Assembly: GCA_037127915.1 (NCBI GenBank)
Contig: JBAXXL010000010.1
Coordinates: 43,198-107,197, forward strand
Origin: JBAXXL01 sp037127915
Lineage (GTDB): Bacteria; Bacteroidota; Ignavibacteria; Kapaibacteriales; UBA2268
Length of the DNA: 64,000 nt
Reading direction: 5' to 3'
Shown: positions 35,310-44,051 of the stretch, one piece after another
How positions within the stretch are numbered: the first letter of the stretch is position 1
Layout of the letters: every line of letters starts with the position of its first letter
The notes under the pieces: generated by a model
Database searches by the model: none
Told to the model about the DNA's origin: nothing
Seen by the model: the letters and a program-made list of their open reading frames with translations, nothing else
Program-made: the position numbers and the translations under genes

Positions 35310-35337
35310 AGCCGTATTTTATGCGGCTTTTTTTTTT
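35310..35337 (+). terminator. Rho-independent terminator of tRNA-His
   Basis: AGCCG (35310-35314) pairs with CGGCT (35324-35328), extended by weak pairs inside, and is followed by a run of ten T. It lies 8 bp after the tRNA. Confidence 0.85.
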
Positions 35338-35719
35338 GGAAGTGGCTGGAGAAATATCAAAAAAGGAAAAAGTCAAAAAATCATTTTTAATTCTCATTTT
35401 ATATCTAAAATGAACAATTATTTATTAATTTTGTAAAGCAACGAATTGTTATTTTAGTATATTCCTATCAAAAGTCACAATAGAACAATATTTCAAGTTT
35501 TCGCCAAAAAGGAAAGCACTTGATATAGTTTGAAATTGGTAACGATAACACTTGTTGAAATAATTTTTTGTTTATAATTTTTGTTAAAATTAAGATTTTT
35601 AAATGGACGAAGATCCCGAAAATAGTAGATTAATTAACACGGGTTGTAGCAAGTTGACTTTCTAACTTTCCTTCAAGATTGCTTCCTTTCTATAATCCCC
35701 AAAAGAAAAGGAGGCGATT
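35338..35719 (+). promoter_or_regulatory. Leader of the metal-transport operon; ribosome binding site buried in a hairpin
   Basis: The 380 bp before the CBS gene hold no ORF. A very strong Shine-Dalgarno (AAGGAGG, 35708-35714) lies 5 nt before the ATG at 35720, unusual in this AU-rich, weak-SD genome. The upstream arm GCTTCCTTTCT (35681-35691) pairs with AGAAAAGGAGGC (35704-35715), with one bulged A, and covers it fully. A competing pair AGCAA (near 35648) with TTGCT (35679-35683) would free it. That is the layout of a translational switch. I do not recognise a known riboswitch class (M-box and yybP-ykoY motifs were looked for and not found). Confidence 0.45.
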
Positions 35720-36994
35720 ATGGCTTCACAAGTAACATTCTATTTAAGCCGAGTAATCGGTAGATATTGTTATAGTAAAGATGGCAAACCCATTGGTAAG
35801 GTTAAGGATTTGCTTATTGAATTTAGTGATAGTACAAATCCCGATTTCAACAATTATAGGCCGCGTGTAACCGGTATTCTAATTAAAAAACAAAAAAAAG
35901 AACTTTTTTTGGATTTTAATGAATTTGGAATAAGCAAAGAGAAACGCCATTATAAATTCACCTGTAGCAAACAGGTTAAACTTTCAGAAAATACAATCAA
36001 AAATTCTTTAAGACTTGTTGATAATGTCCAAGACAAACAACTAGTAGATCTTCACGGCAGGAAACTGGTTCGTGTAAACGATGTTAAATTAGTTTCATTA
36101 CCTGATGAAACTTTTGCAATTGCAGTTGACGTTGGGCTTGAGGGCTTACTCCGAAGAATTGGTATAGCTAAACCCTTGAGTTTTATTTTAAGACTTTTCG
36201 GATTAAACATTCCCAGCAAATTTATTATTTGGGAGGATATATCGGCTGTTGATTTTGGACATAACGGTCTCACATTATCCAAGTCGATTAATAAACTTTC
36301 CACTCTCCATCCTTCTGATTTAGCAGATATCATTGAAGATCTGGGTAAAACTTCCGGGGCTTCTGTTTTTGCTACGCTCGATGAAGAACAAGCCGCCGAT
36401 GTGTTGGAAGAACTCGAAATCAAGCATCAGATTAGTATCATCAGAAGTATGCCTGTAGAAAAAGCCGCTGACGTATTGGAGAAAATGCCTTCCGATGAAG
36501 TTGCTGACATTCTCGAAGAACTCGAAGATGAGCAAGTTGAAGAGCTTTTGAAAGAAATGGATAGAGAATCTTCGGAAGAAGTAAGAGAATTGCTCGAGTA
36601 TTCTGAAAAAGAAGTCGGCAGTATAATGACTAAAGATTTTCTGTCATTTAATATTAACGATACGGTTGATGAAACACTCAATATTCTGAGAAAAGAAAAA
36701 CCCGAAGCTGATACCATATATTCCTTATTTGTAGTTGATAACAATTACCGCTTTATTTCGGTGGTGTCTCTAAGAGAACTTGTAGTATCAGAACCAAATA
36801 CTATATTAGCTGAAATTATGCAAAAGCATCCGATAACTATTAACGACGAAGACAAAATAGATTCACTTGCTGAGTTAGTGTCTAAATATAATTTACTTGC
36901 AATACCGGTAGTAAACAGTGATAGAATTCTTGAAGGTATGGTCGTAATTGACGATATTGTTGAGGATCTGTTGAAAAAAGGCAAAACCAAATAA
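35720..36994 (+). CDS. PRC-barrel / MgtE-N / CBS domain protein, partner of the NRAMP-like transporter
   Basis: A 424-residue soluble protein. Two PRC-barrel-like beta units come first (about 5-85 and 110-175; GRYCYSKDGKPIGKVKDLLI, DLHGRKLVRVNDVKLV). An MgtE intracellular N-domain follows (about 195-295), with the superhelical repeats SDLADIIEDLGK, EEQAADVLEELE, VEKAADVLEKMP, SDEVADILEELE. A CBS pair (about 300-420) is introduced by EVGSIMTKDFLSF. It has the cytoplasmic magnesium-sensing part of an MgtE channel but no membrane part. The transporter is encoded separately 17 bp downstream. I infer that it senses Mg2+ (or another metal or nucleotide) and gates or tunes the NRAMP-like protein. 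It has a strong ribosome binding site, possibly masked. Confidence 0.85.
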   Translation: MASQVTFYLSRVIGRYCYSKDGKPIGKVKDLLIEFSDSTNPDFNNYRPRVTGILIKKQKKELFLDFNEFGISKEKRHYKFTCSKQVKLSENTIKNSLRLVDNVQDKQLVDLHGRKLVRVNDVKLVSLPDETFAIAVDVGLEGLLRRIGIAKPLSFILRLFGLNIPSKFIIWEDISAVDFGHNGLTLSKSINKLSTLHPSDLADIIEDLGKTSGASVFATLDEEQAADVLEELEIKHQISIIRSMPVEKAADVLEKMPSDEVADILEELEDEQVEELLKEMDRESSEEVRELLEYSEKEVGSIMTKDFLSFNINDTVDETLNILRKEKPEADTIYSLFVVDNNYRFISVVSLRELVVSEPNTILAEIMQKHPITINDEDKIDSLAELVSKYNLLAIPVVNSDRILEGMVVIDDIVEDLLKKGKTK

Positions 36995-37011
36995 GGATAA
37001 GAGTATAGGCG

Positions 37012-38262
37012 ATGCCATTTACAAAAAAAAGAAGAAGTAAATTGTGGAAGCAAATGCTTTTGTTTGGCGCAATTCTTGGTCCCGGAATTATTACCGGCAG
37101 TGTGGATAACGACGCAGGTGGAATAACAACATATTCTGTAGCCGGTGCAATTTATGGTTACAAACTTTTATGGACACTTATACCTGCATTTGTTGTTTTG
37201 ATAATTATTCAAGAGATGAATGCACGAATGGGTATAGTTACCGGTAAAGGTCTTGCTGATCTGATTCGAGAGAACGCCGGTGTTAAAATAACATTTTTTA
37301 TTTTTATTGGATTAATAATTGCGGATATCGGTAATACAACAACCGAATTTGCTGGTGTAGCCGGAAGTATGGGGGTATTCGGCGTTAGTAAATATCTCTC
37401 GGTCCCCATCGTGGCCTTAGTTATTTGGTTACTTGTCGTAAAAGGAACATATCGATCGGCGGAAAAAATATTTCTCCTTTTTAGTGTTTGTCTCCTAACT
37501 TATGTGATTTCCGCATTGATTGGGAAACCTCATTGGAGTGAAATCGGACATTCCGTTATACATCCCCAAATTGATATGAATTTCTCGTCCATAGCTATGG
37601 TTATTGGTATTATAGGTACAACAATTGCACCTTGGATGCAGTTTTATATGCAGTCGGCAGTAATTGAAAAAGGTCTTAAAATGAAGAACTACAAGTATGT
37701 ACTTTTGGATGTAACGATCGGAAGTATTGCTACAGTTGTCGTTGCATTTTTCATTATAGTTGCTTGTGCTTCTACGCTTCACGAACACGGAATCAGAATC
37801 GAGGAGGCGAAGGATGCCGCATTGGCACTGAAACCTCTTGCCGGAGCATTCGCCGGATATATTTTCGGATTTGGATTGTTTATAGCATCTATATTCTCGG
37901 CAACGATTTTACCATTAGCTACTGCTTTTTACGTTTGCGAAGCTTTTGGTTTTGAAGCGGGAATTAACAAAAAATGGAAAGAAGCGCCTGAATTTTATAT
38001 TTTATATACAGGGATTTTAGTAATCTCAGCATTGATTATTTTAATTCCCGGAGCACCGCTGATAGCAATTAGTTTGTGGTCGCAAGTCCTAAATGGTATG
38101 CTCTTGCCGGTTGTACTGGTCTGTATGATTTTGCTGGTTAATAATAAGAAAATCATGGGCGTTCACGTAAACAAACCTATTAATAATATTATTGGCTGGT
38201 CGAGCGTTGTTGTACTGATAGTTTTATCGGGATATTTGATTTTATCGCCTTTGTTTGGATAA
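37012..38262 (+). CDS. NRAMP-family divalent metal transporter, possibly Mg2+-type (NRMT-like)
   Basis: A 416-residue integral membrane protein with about 11 transmembrane segments and the NRAMP order. The first-helix metal site reads GSVDNDAGGITTYS in place of the classical DPGN motif. The sixth-helix motif, normally MPH with a metal-binding methionine, reads TTIAPWMQFYMQSA, so the methionine is an alanine. Loss of that methionine is known from Nramp-related magnesium transporters (NRMT) and relaxes the preference for Mn2+/Fe2+. Together with the MgtE-N/CBS partner 17 bp upstream this suggests magnesium or manganese uptake in an operon (inference). A stable hairpin follows the gene. Confidence 0.85.
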   Translation: MPFTKKRRSKLWKQMLLFGAILGPGIITGSVDNDAGGITTYSVAGAIYGYKLLWTLIPAFVVLIIIQEMNARMGIVTGKGLADLIRENAGVKITFFIFIGLIIADIGNTTTEFAGVAGSMGVFGVSKYLSVPIVALVIWLLVVKGTYRSAEKIFLLFSVCLLTYVISALIGKPHWSEIGHSVIHPQIDMNFSSIAMVIGIIGTTIAPWMQFYMQSAVIEKGLKMKNYKYVLLDVTIGSIATVVVAFFIIVACASTLHEHGIRIEEAKDAALALKPLAGAFAGYIFGFGLFIASIFSATILPLATAFYVCEAFGFEAGINKKWKEAPEFYILYTGILVISALIILIPGAPLIAISLWSQVLNGMLLPVVLVCMILLVNNKKIMGVHVNKPINNIIGWSSVVVLIVLSGYLILSPLFG

Positions 38263-38301
38263 GATGATAATAACAAATTATTTAAAAAAAAGCGGCTGTC
38301 A

Positions 38302-38339
38302 CACAATAAGCTCCATCTCAGAAGGTGGAGCTTATTGTG
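38302..38339 (+). terminator. Long hairpin after the NRAMP-like gene
   Basis: CACAATAAGCTCCATCT pairs with AGGTGGAGCTTATTGTG over 17 bp with one G:U and a 4-nt loop. It lies 40 bp past the stop. No T-run follows, so it may be a 3'-end stabiliser or a repeat rather than a true intrinsic terminator. Confidence 0.5.
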
Positions 38340-38492
38340 CTATATTAGGCAAAACAATAATATATATTAGGCAATATAAAAAAAGTATATATATATATAT
38401 AACTAAATAAGAAAAATCATGACTAATGGAAACAAGACTAATTAGTCCGATTTAATTATTTTATAAAATATTTCAATTATTTTAAAAAATAA

Positions 38493-38523
38493 TTTGGTAT
38501 TTACAAAAATAGTTTTATTTTTG
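38493..38523 (+). promoter_or_regulatory. Bacteroidota-type promoter driving a long leader
   Basis: TTTG (38493-38496), 19 bases, TATTTTTG (38516-38523): a full consensus match. The next gene on this strand starts at 38975, so if the promoter is used the mRNA carries a leader of about 445 nt. Confidence 0.7.
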
Positions 38524-38529
38524 CTATAT

Positions 38530-38974
38530 AGGAGTTTGCAATATTCGTAAAGTACAATTGAAACTCCAATTAATAAAGGAAAATGGTTTAGAGATTATGA
38601 AATCGATTAGGAATAATATGAAGTAGATATTTTTAAAATACCGGTTGTTATAAAAACAATGGCGGTTCTAATTCATTTTGACCCGAATTTCAATACCGCC
38701 ATGTTCCCTACGAGAGGAAAATTTATTTTTTTGCTTTGACGGATATGTTATGTTTTTATTTTACCTCCGGGAAAACATAAATACATATTAAATATACTAA
38801 ATTAGGAGGTAAGGCTATGCCACCAGTGTGAATAGCAAAAACTGCAAACAAAGACTCGGCAGTATAAAGGACAGGGGAAATAGGAGCCTAAAGCATATTT
38901 GAGGAATTAACGACAGAGCAGTCGATAAAACTAAAAAATAAACGAATTTAAAAACAAATAAAAGAGTAAATAAA
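38530..38974 (+). promoter_or_regulatory. Long structured leader with a four-codon ORF and a masked ribosome binding site
   Basis: No usual gene is seen. Structural parts: ATGGCGGT (near 38,659) with ACCGCCAT (38695-38702) closing a ~28-nt loop; TTACCTCC (38761-38768) pairing with GGAGGTAA (38805-38812), which covers the only strong Shine-Dalgarno in the leader; an ATG at 38817 just after it, coding only Met-Pro-Pro-Val before a stop (38829-38831); ACTGC/GCAGT around 38,840-38,862; and a final 110-nt purine-rich stretch. This looks like a cis-acting control region, perhaps translation of a leader peptide coupled to downstream expression. The class is unknown. Confidence 0.45.
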
Positions 38975-39628
38975 GTGAAAACTAAACTTTTTATAATGTT
39001 GGCCCTCGTGCTGACTATGTTCGCAGTAAATGCGAAAGCGCAAAACCCTTTTGCAAACGCATGTGCTCCAGGTAGTACAGAAACAACGGTTCCTTTATCA
39101 ATTTGTGGTGTATCTGCTCAGGTTAAAGTCTGTTATCTTTGCCCAACATTTCCACCTCAAGAAAATTTCAGTTTAAATGTAATTGAAGTTACTTTCACAG
39201 GTACACCAATACCCGGTTGTGATTTGCACGCCGAAATCACAAAAGTGATTTGTAATTGGAGTTACATTCAAGCTAATTTCTGTCCGGGTTGGACAGTTCC
39301 CGAACCTTGTATAAATGGAATTTATTCATACAAAGTTAATTGTGTATGGCCTTTATGTATGCACATGCACTTAAATTTAGATAATACTGTTACATCACAT
39401 ATTTGTGAACCCGAATGTTGTTGGTGTGTAACTACATGGAAATATTGCTATCAAAATGGAGTTTTAAATCAGATCATAGATAGTCAAAATATTGTACCAA
39501 ATCCTTACGCTCCAAGTTCCTGTTCCGGGGTTACTTGTTCTACACAATGTCCAACACCTTATTATAGTCCAACTTGCTGGCCAACCCCATTAAACCCAAA
39601 TCCTCCTTGTTATAAAACATGTTATTAG
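38975..39628 (+). CDS. Cysteine-rich secreted protein (GTG start)
   Basis: A 217-residue protein with a signal peptide (MKTKLFIMLALVLTMFAVNA, then KAQ). The mature part has about 21 cysteines in under 200 residues, spread evenly and often as CxxC or CC pairs (VCYLCP, EPECCWC, SGVTCSTQC), and a Pro-rich C-terminus. That predicts a disulphide-stabilised extracellular protein. It has no T9SS sorting domain and no family I recognise. The start is GTG at 38975; it places the hydrophobic signal correctly and no ATG in frame would. It sits behind a 445-nt leader and is followed 69 bp later by a small CTD-like protein, so the two may be expressed together. Confidence 0.75.
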   Translation: MKTKLFIMLALVLTMFAVNAKAQNPFANACAPGSTETTVPLSICGVSAQVKVCYLCPTFPPQENFSLNVIEVTFTGTPIPGCDLHAEITKVICNWSYIQANFCPGWTVPEPCINGIYSYKVNCVWPLCMHMHLNLDNTVTSHICEPECCWCVTTWKYCYQNGVLNQIIDSQNIVPNPYAPSSCSGVTCSTQCPTPYYSPTCWPTPLNPNPPCYKTCY

Positions 39629-39697
39629 CATATTGATAATTAAATAATAATGCTTGCAAATAAATCATCTAACCAGAAAACAGAAATAGGAAATAAT

Positions 39698-40129
39698 ATG
39701 AAAAAGAAAATAGTTGTATTATATATATTAGTATTTATATTTATTAATAATCAGTTATTTGCGCAACTCGAAAAAAAAATCATATTGAACCAGCCATTAA
39801 GTACAATTATTAATTCTACACAAGTGGATATTGAAACTCAATACATAGGTGTTTATCTATTTGCAAATGCACCTTACCCAATTCCTGCAAAAAATTATGT
39901 TAATACATTGGTATATTGGGACAAACGATATGACTTTAATAAAGCTGAAATTAATGTTTATAATACTGAAGGAATTAAAATTTGTGGTAAGGATAGAATA
40001 ACAATTGAGCAACAAAGTGAATGGAGTAGCATTGTTACTTGGAATACAGCAGGTTTCCCTTTTGGTATTTATATTATTTTAATTAAACACGGATCAGCAA
40101 CTATTCCAATCAAGGTAGTTATTGGTTAA
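39698..40129 (+). CDS. Small secreted protein resembling a lone T9SS sorting-domain fold
   Basis: A 143-residue protein. I choose the ATG at 39698 (MKKKIVVLYILVFIFINNQL, then FAQ: a signal peptide) rather than the in-frame ATG 48 bp upstream, because an AGGAA site precedes it and the extra residues are not signal-like. The mature part ends AEINVYNTEGIKICGKDRIT, then FPFGIYIILIKHGSATIPIK and VVIG: the strand pattern of a T9SS C-terminal domain (xxVYNxxG, GxYxxxxxxG, K-V). The NPxP start motif is lacking. It is almost only that fold, so it may be a carrier or partner for the Cys-rich protein, or a degraded cargo. Inference only. Confidence 0.65.
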   Translation: MKKKIVVLYILVFIFINNQLFAQLEKKIILNQPLSTIINSTQVDIETQYIGVYLFANAPYPIPAKNYVNTLVYWDKRYDFNKAEINVYNTEGIKICGKDRITIEQQSEWSSIVTWNTAGFPFGIYIILIKHGSATIPIKVVIG

Positions 40130-40137
40130 TCAAGTCT

Positions 40138-40164
40138 GAACAGGGGGGCTCTGCCCCCTTGTTC
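40138..40164 (+). terminator. GC-rich hairpin after the small secreted protein
   Basis: GAACAGGGGGGC pairs with GCCCCCTTGTTC around a 3-nt loop (one mismatch), followed by ACTTTAT. The T-run is poor, so efficiency is uncertain. Confidence 0.55.
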
Positions 40165-40241
40165 ACTTTATATTAATTGTGACAAACATTATATAACTTA
40201 CTTTTTTTAAACAAGTATCATTATAATACGTAGGTAATTTT

Positions 40242-43200
40242 ATGAATAAATCATTTTTCTATTTCTTATTTTTTTGCTATTGCACAGCTTTCAGCCAAGA
40301 TTCCTTGCATTTCACTTTCCCCACCGCTAACGATAAATTCGTCGTCGCAAGCGATACACTCATCACTTGGGATGGAATATCACCTTCTGATTCAGTTCGA
40401 TTAGAATATAGCACAGACAATGGCAAATCCTGGTTAATACTATCTCAAAAAGCTATGGGAATGAATTACCTTTGGAAAAACATACCAAAAAAAGTTGGAA
40501 ACGGATATTTAATGAGGCTCATTCATAAAGGAGAAATAATTACTAAACTTGATGAACCCTATATTGAGTGGCAGAAAACTTATGGAGGATCTGAAATAGA
40601 TATTTTATATGATATAAAAGAGCTCAAAGAGGGAGGGTATATCGCAGTTGGGGCGTCAACATCGAATGACTTAGATATACCTTCGAATAAAGGCAAAGAA
40701 GATATTTGGTTGTTGAAGGTTGATTCTAAGGGTAATATAATATTTTCAAAAACCTTTGGTGGAAGCGAAAGAGATGATCCTTGGTTTGTTCGGCAAACAA
40801 AAGATGGTGGTTACATTAGTGGTGGTTTAACGGTATCACAAGATTTTGATTTTGTAGGGCGTGAGTTTCTTGCGTGCCATTATTTAATGAAATTTAATCA
40901 AAATGGTGAAATCGAATGGAAAAAAACTTATGGACGCGTTGGTTTACCAAATGGTTTTAATGATTTGCAGGAGACAGATGATGGTGGGTATATTATGGTC
41001 GGTGATACCATGTTTGTTCATTCTTGTGCCGACCAAAAGAATGCTGGAGCAGGCCATATATGGATTCTAAAAGTTGATAGTTACGGTAATTATGAATGGT
41101 CGAAAAATTTTGCCGGTAATATGGTAGAGAGTGCTTGGTCTGTTGAAAAAACCTCAGACAGGGGCTATATAATTGCTGGTAATACAAGCTCGAGATGTGG
41201 TGATGTTACGGTGAATAAAGGTGATTACGATGCTTGGATATTAAAATTAGATAGAAATGGTAATTTGCAATGGCAAAAAACTTATGGTGGTGCAGGCAAT
41301 GATTTAGCATATTCAATCAAAGAGAACCTTAAGAATGAATATATAGTATTTGGTTTTACAGGATCAAACGATGGTGATATTTCTAATTTCAAGGGGGGCA
41401 ATAATGATTTGTGGGTTTTCAAGATTGATAAAACCGGCAATATTATTTGGTCAAAAACTTACGGTGGTTCGGGTAATGAACAGACATATTGGCCCGATAT
41501 ACAATTGACTTCAGACAGTGGCTATATTGCTGCCGTAATTACTTCATCCACCGATGGCGATATCACAAAATACAAAGGTGGACTCACTGATAGTTGGTTT
41601 TTAAAAATTGATGATAACGGAAATATAAAATATCAACGAAATTTCGGTGGTTCAGATTGGGACGGAACAATTTCAACATATCAGACAAAAGATTTAGGCT
41701 TTATTTTAGCTGGGTTTTCTGAGTCATCAGACGGTGATGTAACCGAAAACAAAGGCCGTTGGGATGGCTGGATAATAAAGCTCAGCACAAAATATCAGCC
41801 GATAGATACCGTTACTACTACTTTTTCCATAGTCACACCCCAGCCTGCGGCTCGAGATGTGGATATGGGCAAAGTGTTTGTCGGTGATTGGCGCGATTCT
41901 ACTGTTGCTGATTTTGTTTATAATATTGGTGCTTATAAATTTCGAGTGGATTCGATTTATATAAGAGGTGCTGATAAAGCCGCGTTTACATTAATAGACG
42001 GTTTTCCAAAATATAATGTTGAAGCTGATTCGGGCAAACCAGCCAAATTCAAATTTACACCAAATCGTGTTGGTATGCACAAAGCCGAAATAGTTGTTAT
42101 AACGCAAACAGATACTCTAATTCAAAATATAATCGGCGAAGGATTGAAGAAGCCAATACTAATATCAGCCGAATTAAAGCCTTTCTCTGATTTAATATGC
42201 GAAAACTCAACCTCAACAACTATAGAAATAAAAAGCATTGGAGGCGACACACTCCGCATCAAAGGTCTTGATTTAACCGGAGCGGACAAAGCCGATTTTT
42301 CTATAAATGAACCTTTACCAATAAATTTAGCACCCGACAGCTCAAAAACGATAACTATCGGCTTCAAAACGAATATACCAGGCATAAAAACCGCGGCTTT
42401 GGAAATAAAATCAAATGCTGAACCTGATTCTATTCTTTTGGTTCCGCTTACTGCTCGCAAAGACAGCATTGCTCTTGTTCCAAATCCATCATTAATTGAT
42501 TTAGGCGTTCTTTTCCCAAATCAAACGAAGGATTCTTCAGTTGTCATTTCGAATTTAGGAACAATCCAGACTGACGGCAAAGTAACTTTTACAAGTAATT
42601 TGACTTGCGTAAACCCAACGTTTACTATAGATTCAGGCGGTGTATATAAATTAGATTTTACATTTACAGGAATTCCGGCTGGTGGTAATATAAATGAAAA
42701 AATAACGGTTTGGGACGAAGTTTGCAAATATTCTCGCGAAGTTTTAATAACCGGCAAAGTCGTTTCGCCGCATTTGCAGGGATTTTCAGCTACTCAATGC
42801 AAAAGTAATTCGAATGAATATAAATTGACACTAAATAATAATACTTCAAACCGTTTAAAAATCACAAGCCTAGGAATTGAGAACAACTCGCAGTTGTTTG
42901 TTATTGACCCAAGTTTAGTATATCCGCTCATAATAGAACCATTCACTGCAAATTACGAATTAAAAATAAAATACCAAGATAATACTGCACAAAAATTCAC
43001 AACGGCTGTTAATTGCTATACTGATAATAAATTGATTCCTATTTTAACTGATAGTATATATGTTGAAACAATTGATTATTTACGCACTACAAGCGGTTTA
43101 ATCAATGATACCATTCACAATGCAAGTAATCCTTTCGCTGTAAGCTATGATTCAGCATCACTCTATGGCAAAAATAAGTTTACTTATTCGATTAAAGTAA

Positions 43201-43928
43201 ATGAAAGTGCTGATGTTATGGATTATCTGACAGAGCTTTCTGATTTAGAAGTAATTATAAATTACAATCGGAATGTTTTGGGAGCTGATTTCGATTCGCA
43301 AAACGGAAATGTAAAAGTTCGCTTAAGTGACGATATTAAATATTATTATTCAATCAAATCGGCAAAAGAAATAAAAATTGATGAGCTTAATTCCCAGATA
43401 ATTGTAAATTTAGAAAATACAAGCAAACCAATAATCACAAAAGACGCTTTTAAATTATTGGAAATAGATTTCACTGCATATCTTGGAAAAGAAGGTTTAT
43501 CCGATGAACAAAATAGCGATAAATCCAGAAGCGCGGTAATTTCACATTTGATTAACTCAAGTGATAAATGTATAGCCTACGAAACTGCTAATAATGCTGA
43601 AGTTACAATTGAAAAGCTTTGCGTTGACGAGATTCGCTCAATCAAAATCACGGATAATCCAGAGGATCATTTTTATTTAAGTGATGTTATTCCGCAACCT
43701 GTGGGAAGTACGGATGCTACAATAGAATATGGCTTAGGTTTTGAATGCAAAGTAACATTAACAATTTACGATATTTCCGGTGCAATTATTCTGACTCCAA
43801 TAAACGAAATTCAAAAAGCAGGCACCCATAAGCAAGCCATTTCGAGGAAATCGCTTTCAGCAGGTGCTTATTTCATAGAAATGAAGGCTGGACAATTCAA
43901 GGAAACGAAGAAGATAATTGTTGAATAA
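40242..43928 (+). CDS. Large T9SS cargo protein: seven-bladed repeat domain plus HYDIN-like domains
   Basis: A 1,228-residue exported protein. Signal peptide (MNKSFFYFLFFCYCTAFSQ); a KRE9-like domain (about 25-95; ITWDGISPSDSVRLEYSTDN); then seven repeats of about 50-60 residues (about 105-515). Each starts WxKTYGGS and continues DGGYIxxG, then DGD...DxWxxKxDxxGN, a pattern that predicts a seven-bladed beta-propeller. Several choice-of-anchor-D/HYDIN-type domains follow (about 525-900; MGKVFVGDWRDSTVADFVYN, VVITQTDTLIQNIIGEG), then a cohesin-like stretch (about 950-1110), and a T9SS type A sorting domain from about 1150 (IPQPVGSTDATIEYGLGF). The IYIRGADKAAF...IIGEG domain is shared with the gene at 26617. 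The target is unknown. Confidence 0.85.
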   Translation: MNKSFFYFLFFCYCTAFSQDSLHFTFPTANDKFVVASDTLITWDGISPSDSVRLEYSTDNGKSWLILSQKAMGMNYLWKNIPKKVGNGYLMRLIHKGEIITKLDEPYIEWQKTYGGSEIDILYDIKELKEGGYIAVGASTSNDLDIPSNKGKEDIWLLKVDSKGNIIFSKTFGGSERDDPWFVRQTKDGGYISGGLTVSQDFDFVGREFLACHYLMKFNQNGEIEWKKTYGRVGLPNGFNDLQETDDGGYIMVGDTMFVHSCADQKNAGAGHIWILKVDSYGNYEWSKNFAGNMVESAWSVEKTSDRGYIIAGNTSSRCGDVTVNKGDYDAWILKLDRNGNLQWQKTYGGAGNDLAYSIKENLKNEYIVFGFTGSNDGDISNFKGGNNDLWVFKIDKTGNIIWSKTYGGSGNEQTYWPDIQLTSDSGYIAAVITSSTDGDITKYKGGLTDSWFLKIDDNGNIKYQRNFGGSDWDGTISTYQTKDLGFILAGFSESSDGDVTENKGRWDGWIIKLSTKYQPIDTVTTTFSIVTPQPAARDVDMGKVFVGDWRDSTVADFVYNIGAYKFRVDSIYIRGADKAAFTLIDGFPKYNVEADSGKPAKFKFTPNRVGMHKAEIVVITQTDTLIQNIIGEGLKKPILISAELKPFSDLICENSTSTTIEIKSIGGDTLRIKGLDLTGADKADFSINEPLPINLAPDSSKTITIGFKTNIPGIKTAALEIKSNAEPDSILLVPLTARKDSIALVPNPSLIDLGVLFPNQTKDSSVVISNLGTIQTDGKVTFTSNLTCVNPTFTIDSGGVYKLDFTFTGIPAGGNINEKITVWDEVCKYSREVLITGKVVSPHLQGFSATQCKSNSNEYKLTLNNNTSNRLKITSLGIENNSQLFVIDPSLVYPLIIEPFTANYELKIKYQDNTAQKFTTAVNCYTDNKLIPILTDSIYVETIDYLRTTSGLINDTIHNASNPFAVSYDSASLYGKNKFTYSIKVNESADVMDYLTELSDLEVIINYNRNVLGADFDSQNGNVKVRLSDDIKYYYSIKSAKEIKIDELNSQIIVNLENTSKPIITKDAFKLLEIDFTAYLGKEGLSDEQNSDKSRSAVISHLINSSDKCIAYETANNAEVTIEKLCVDEIRSIKITDNPEDHFYLSDVIPQPVGSTDATIEYGLGFECKVTLTIYDISGAIILTPINEIQKAGTHKQAISRKSLSAGAYFIEMKAGQFKETKKIIVE

Positions 43929-43938
43929 AGAATTTTAC

Positions 43939-43971
43939 ATCGCGTCAAGAATTTTTCTTGACGCGATTTTC
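43939..43971 (+). terminator. Strong rho-independent terminator
   Basis: ATCGCGTCAAGAA (43939-43951) pairs perfectly with TTCTTGACGCGAT (43955-43967), a 13-bp stem followed by TTTTC. It lies 10 bp after the stop codon of the 1,228-residue cargo. The core CGTCAAGA/TCTTGACG is shared with hairpins near 31,111 and 30,990, so terminators here may be recruited repeats. Confidence 0.85.
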
Positions 43972-43990
43972 TATAATTGTTTATTAAGAT

Positions 43991-44021
43991 TTTGTCATTT
44001 ATGAAAATATTCTTAATTTTG
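43991..44021 (+). promoter_or_regulatory. Bacteroidota-type promoter of the SAM riboswitch transcript
   Basis: TTTG (43991-43994), 19 bases, TAATTTTG (44014-44021): a full consensus match 30 bp before the riboswitch. Transcription should begin about 44,028. Confidence 0.75.
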
Positions 44022-44051
44022 AATATTGTTTTATGTTCTTTTACAGAATTT

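Noticed and set aside
35338..35719. M-box or yybP-ykoY riboswitch before the metal operon
   Set aside because: The conserved cores of these classes could not be found; only the ribosome-binding-site hairpin is supported.
38530..38974. tmRNA, RNase P RNA, cobalamin or c-di-GMP riboswitch in the long leader
   Set aside because: None of the invariant motifs of these RNAs is present in the right order.
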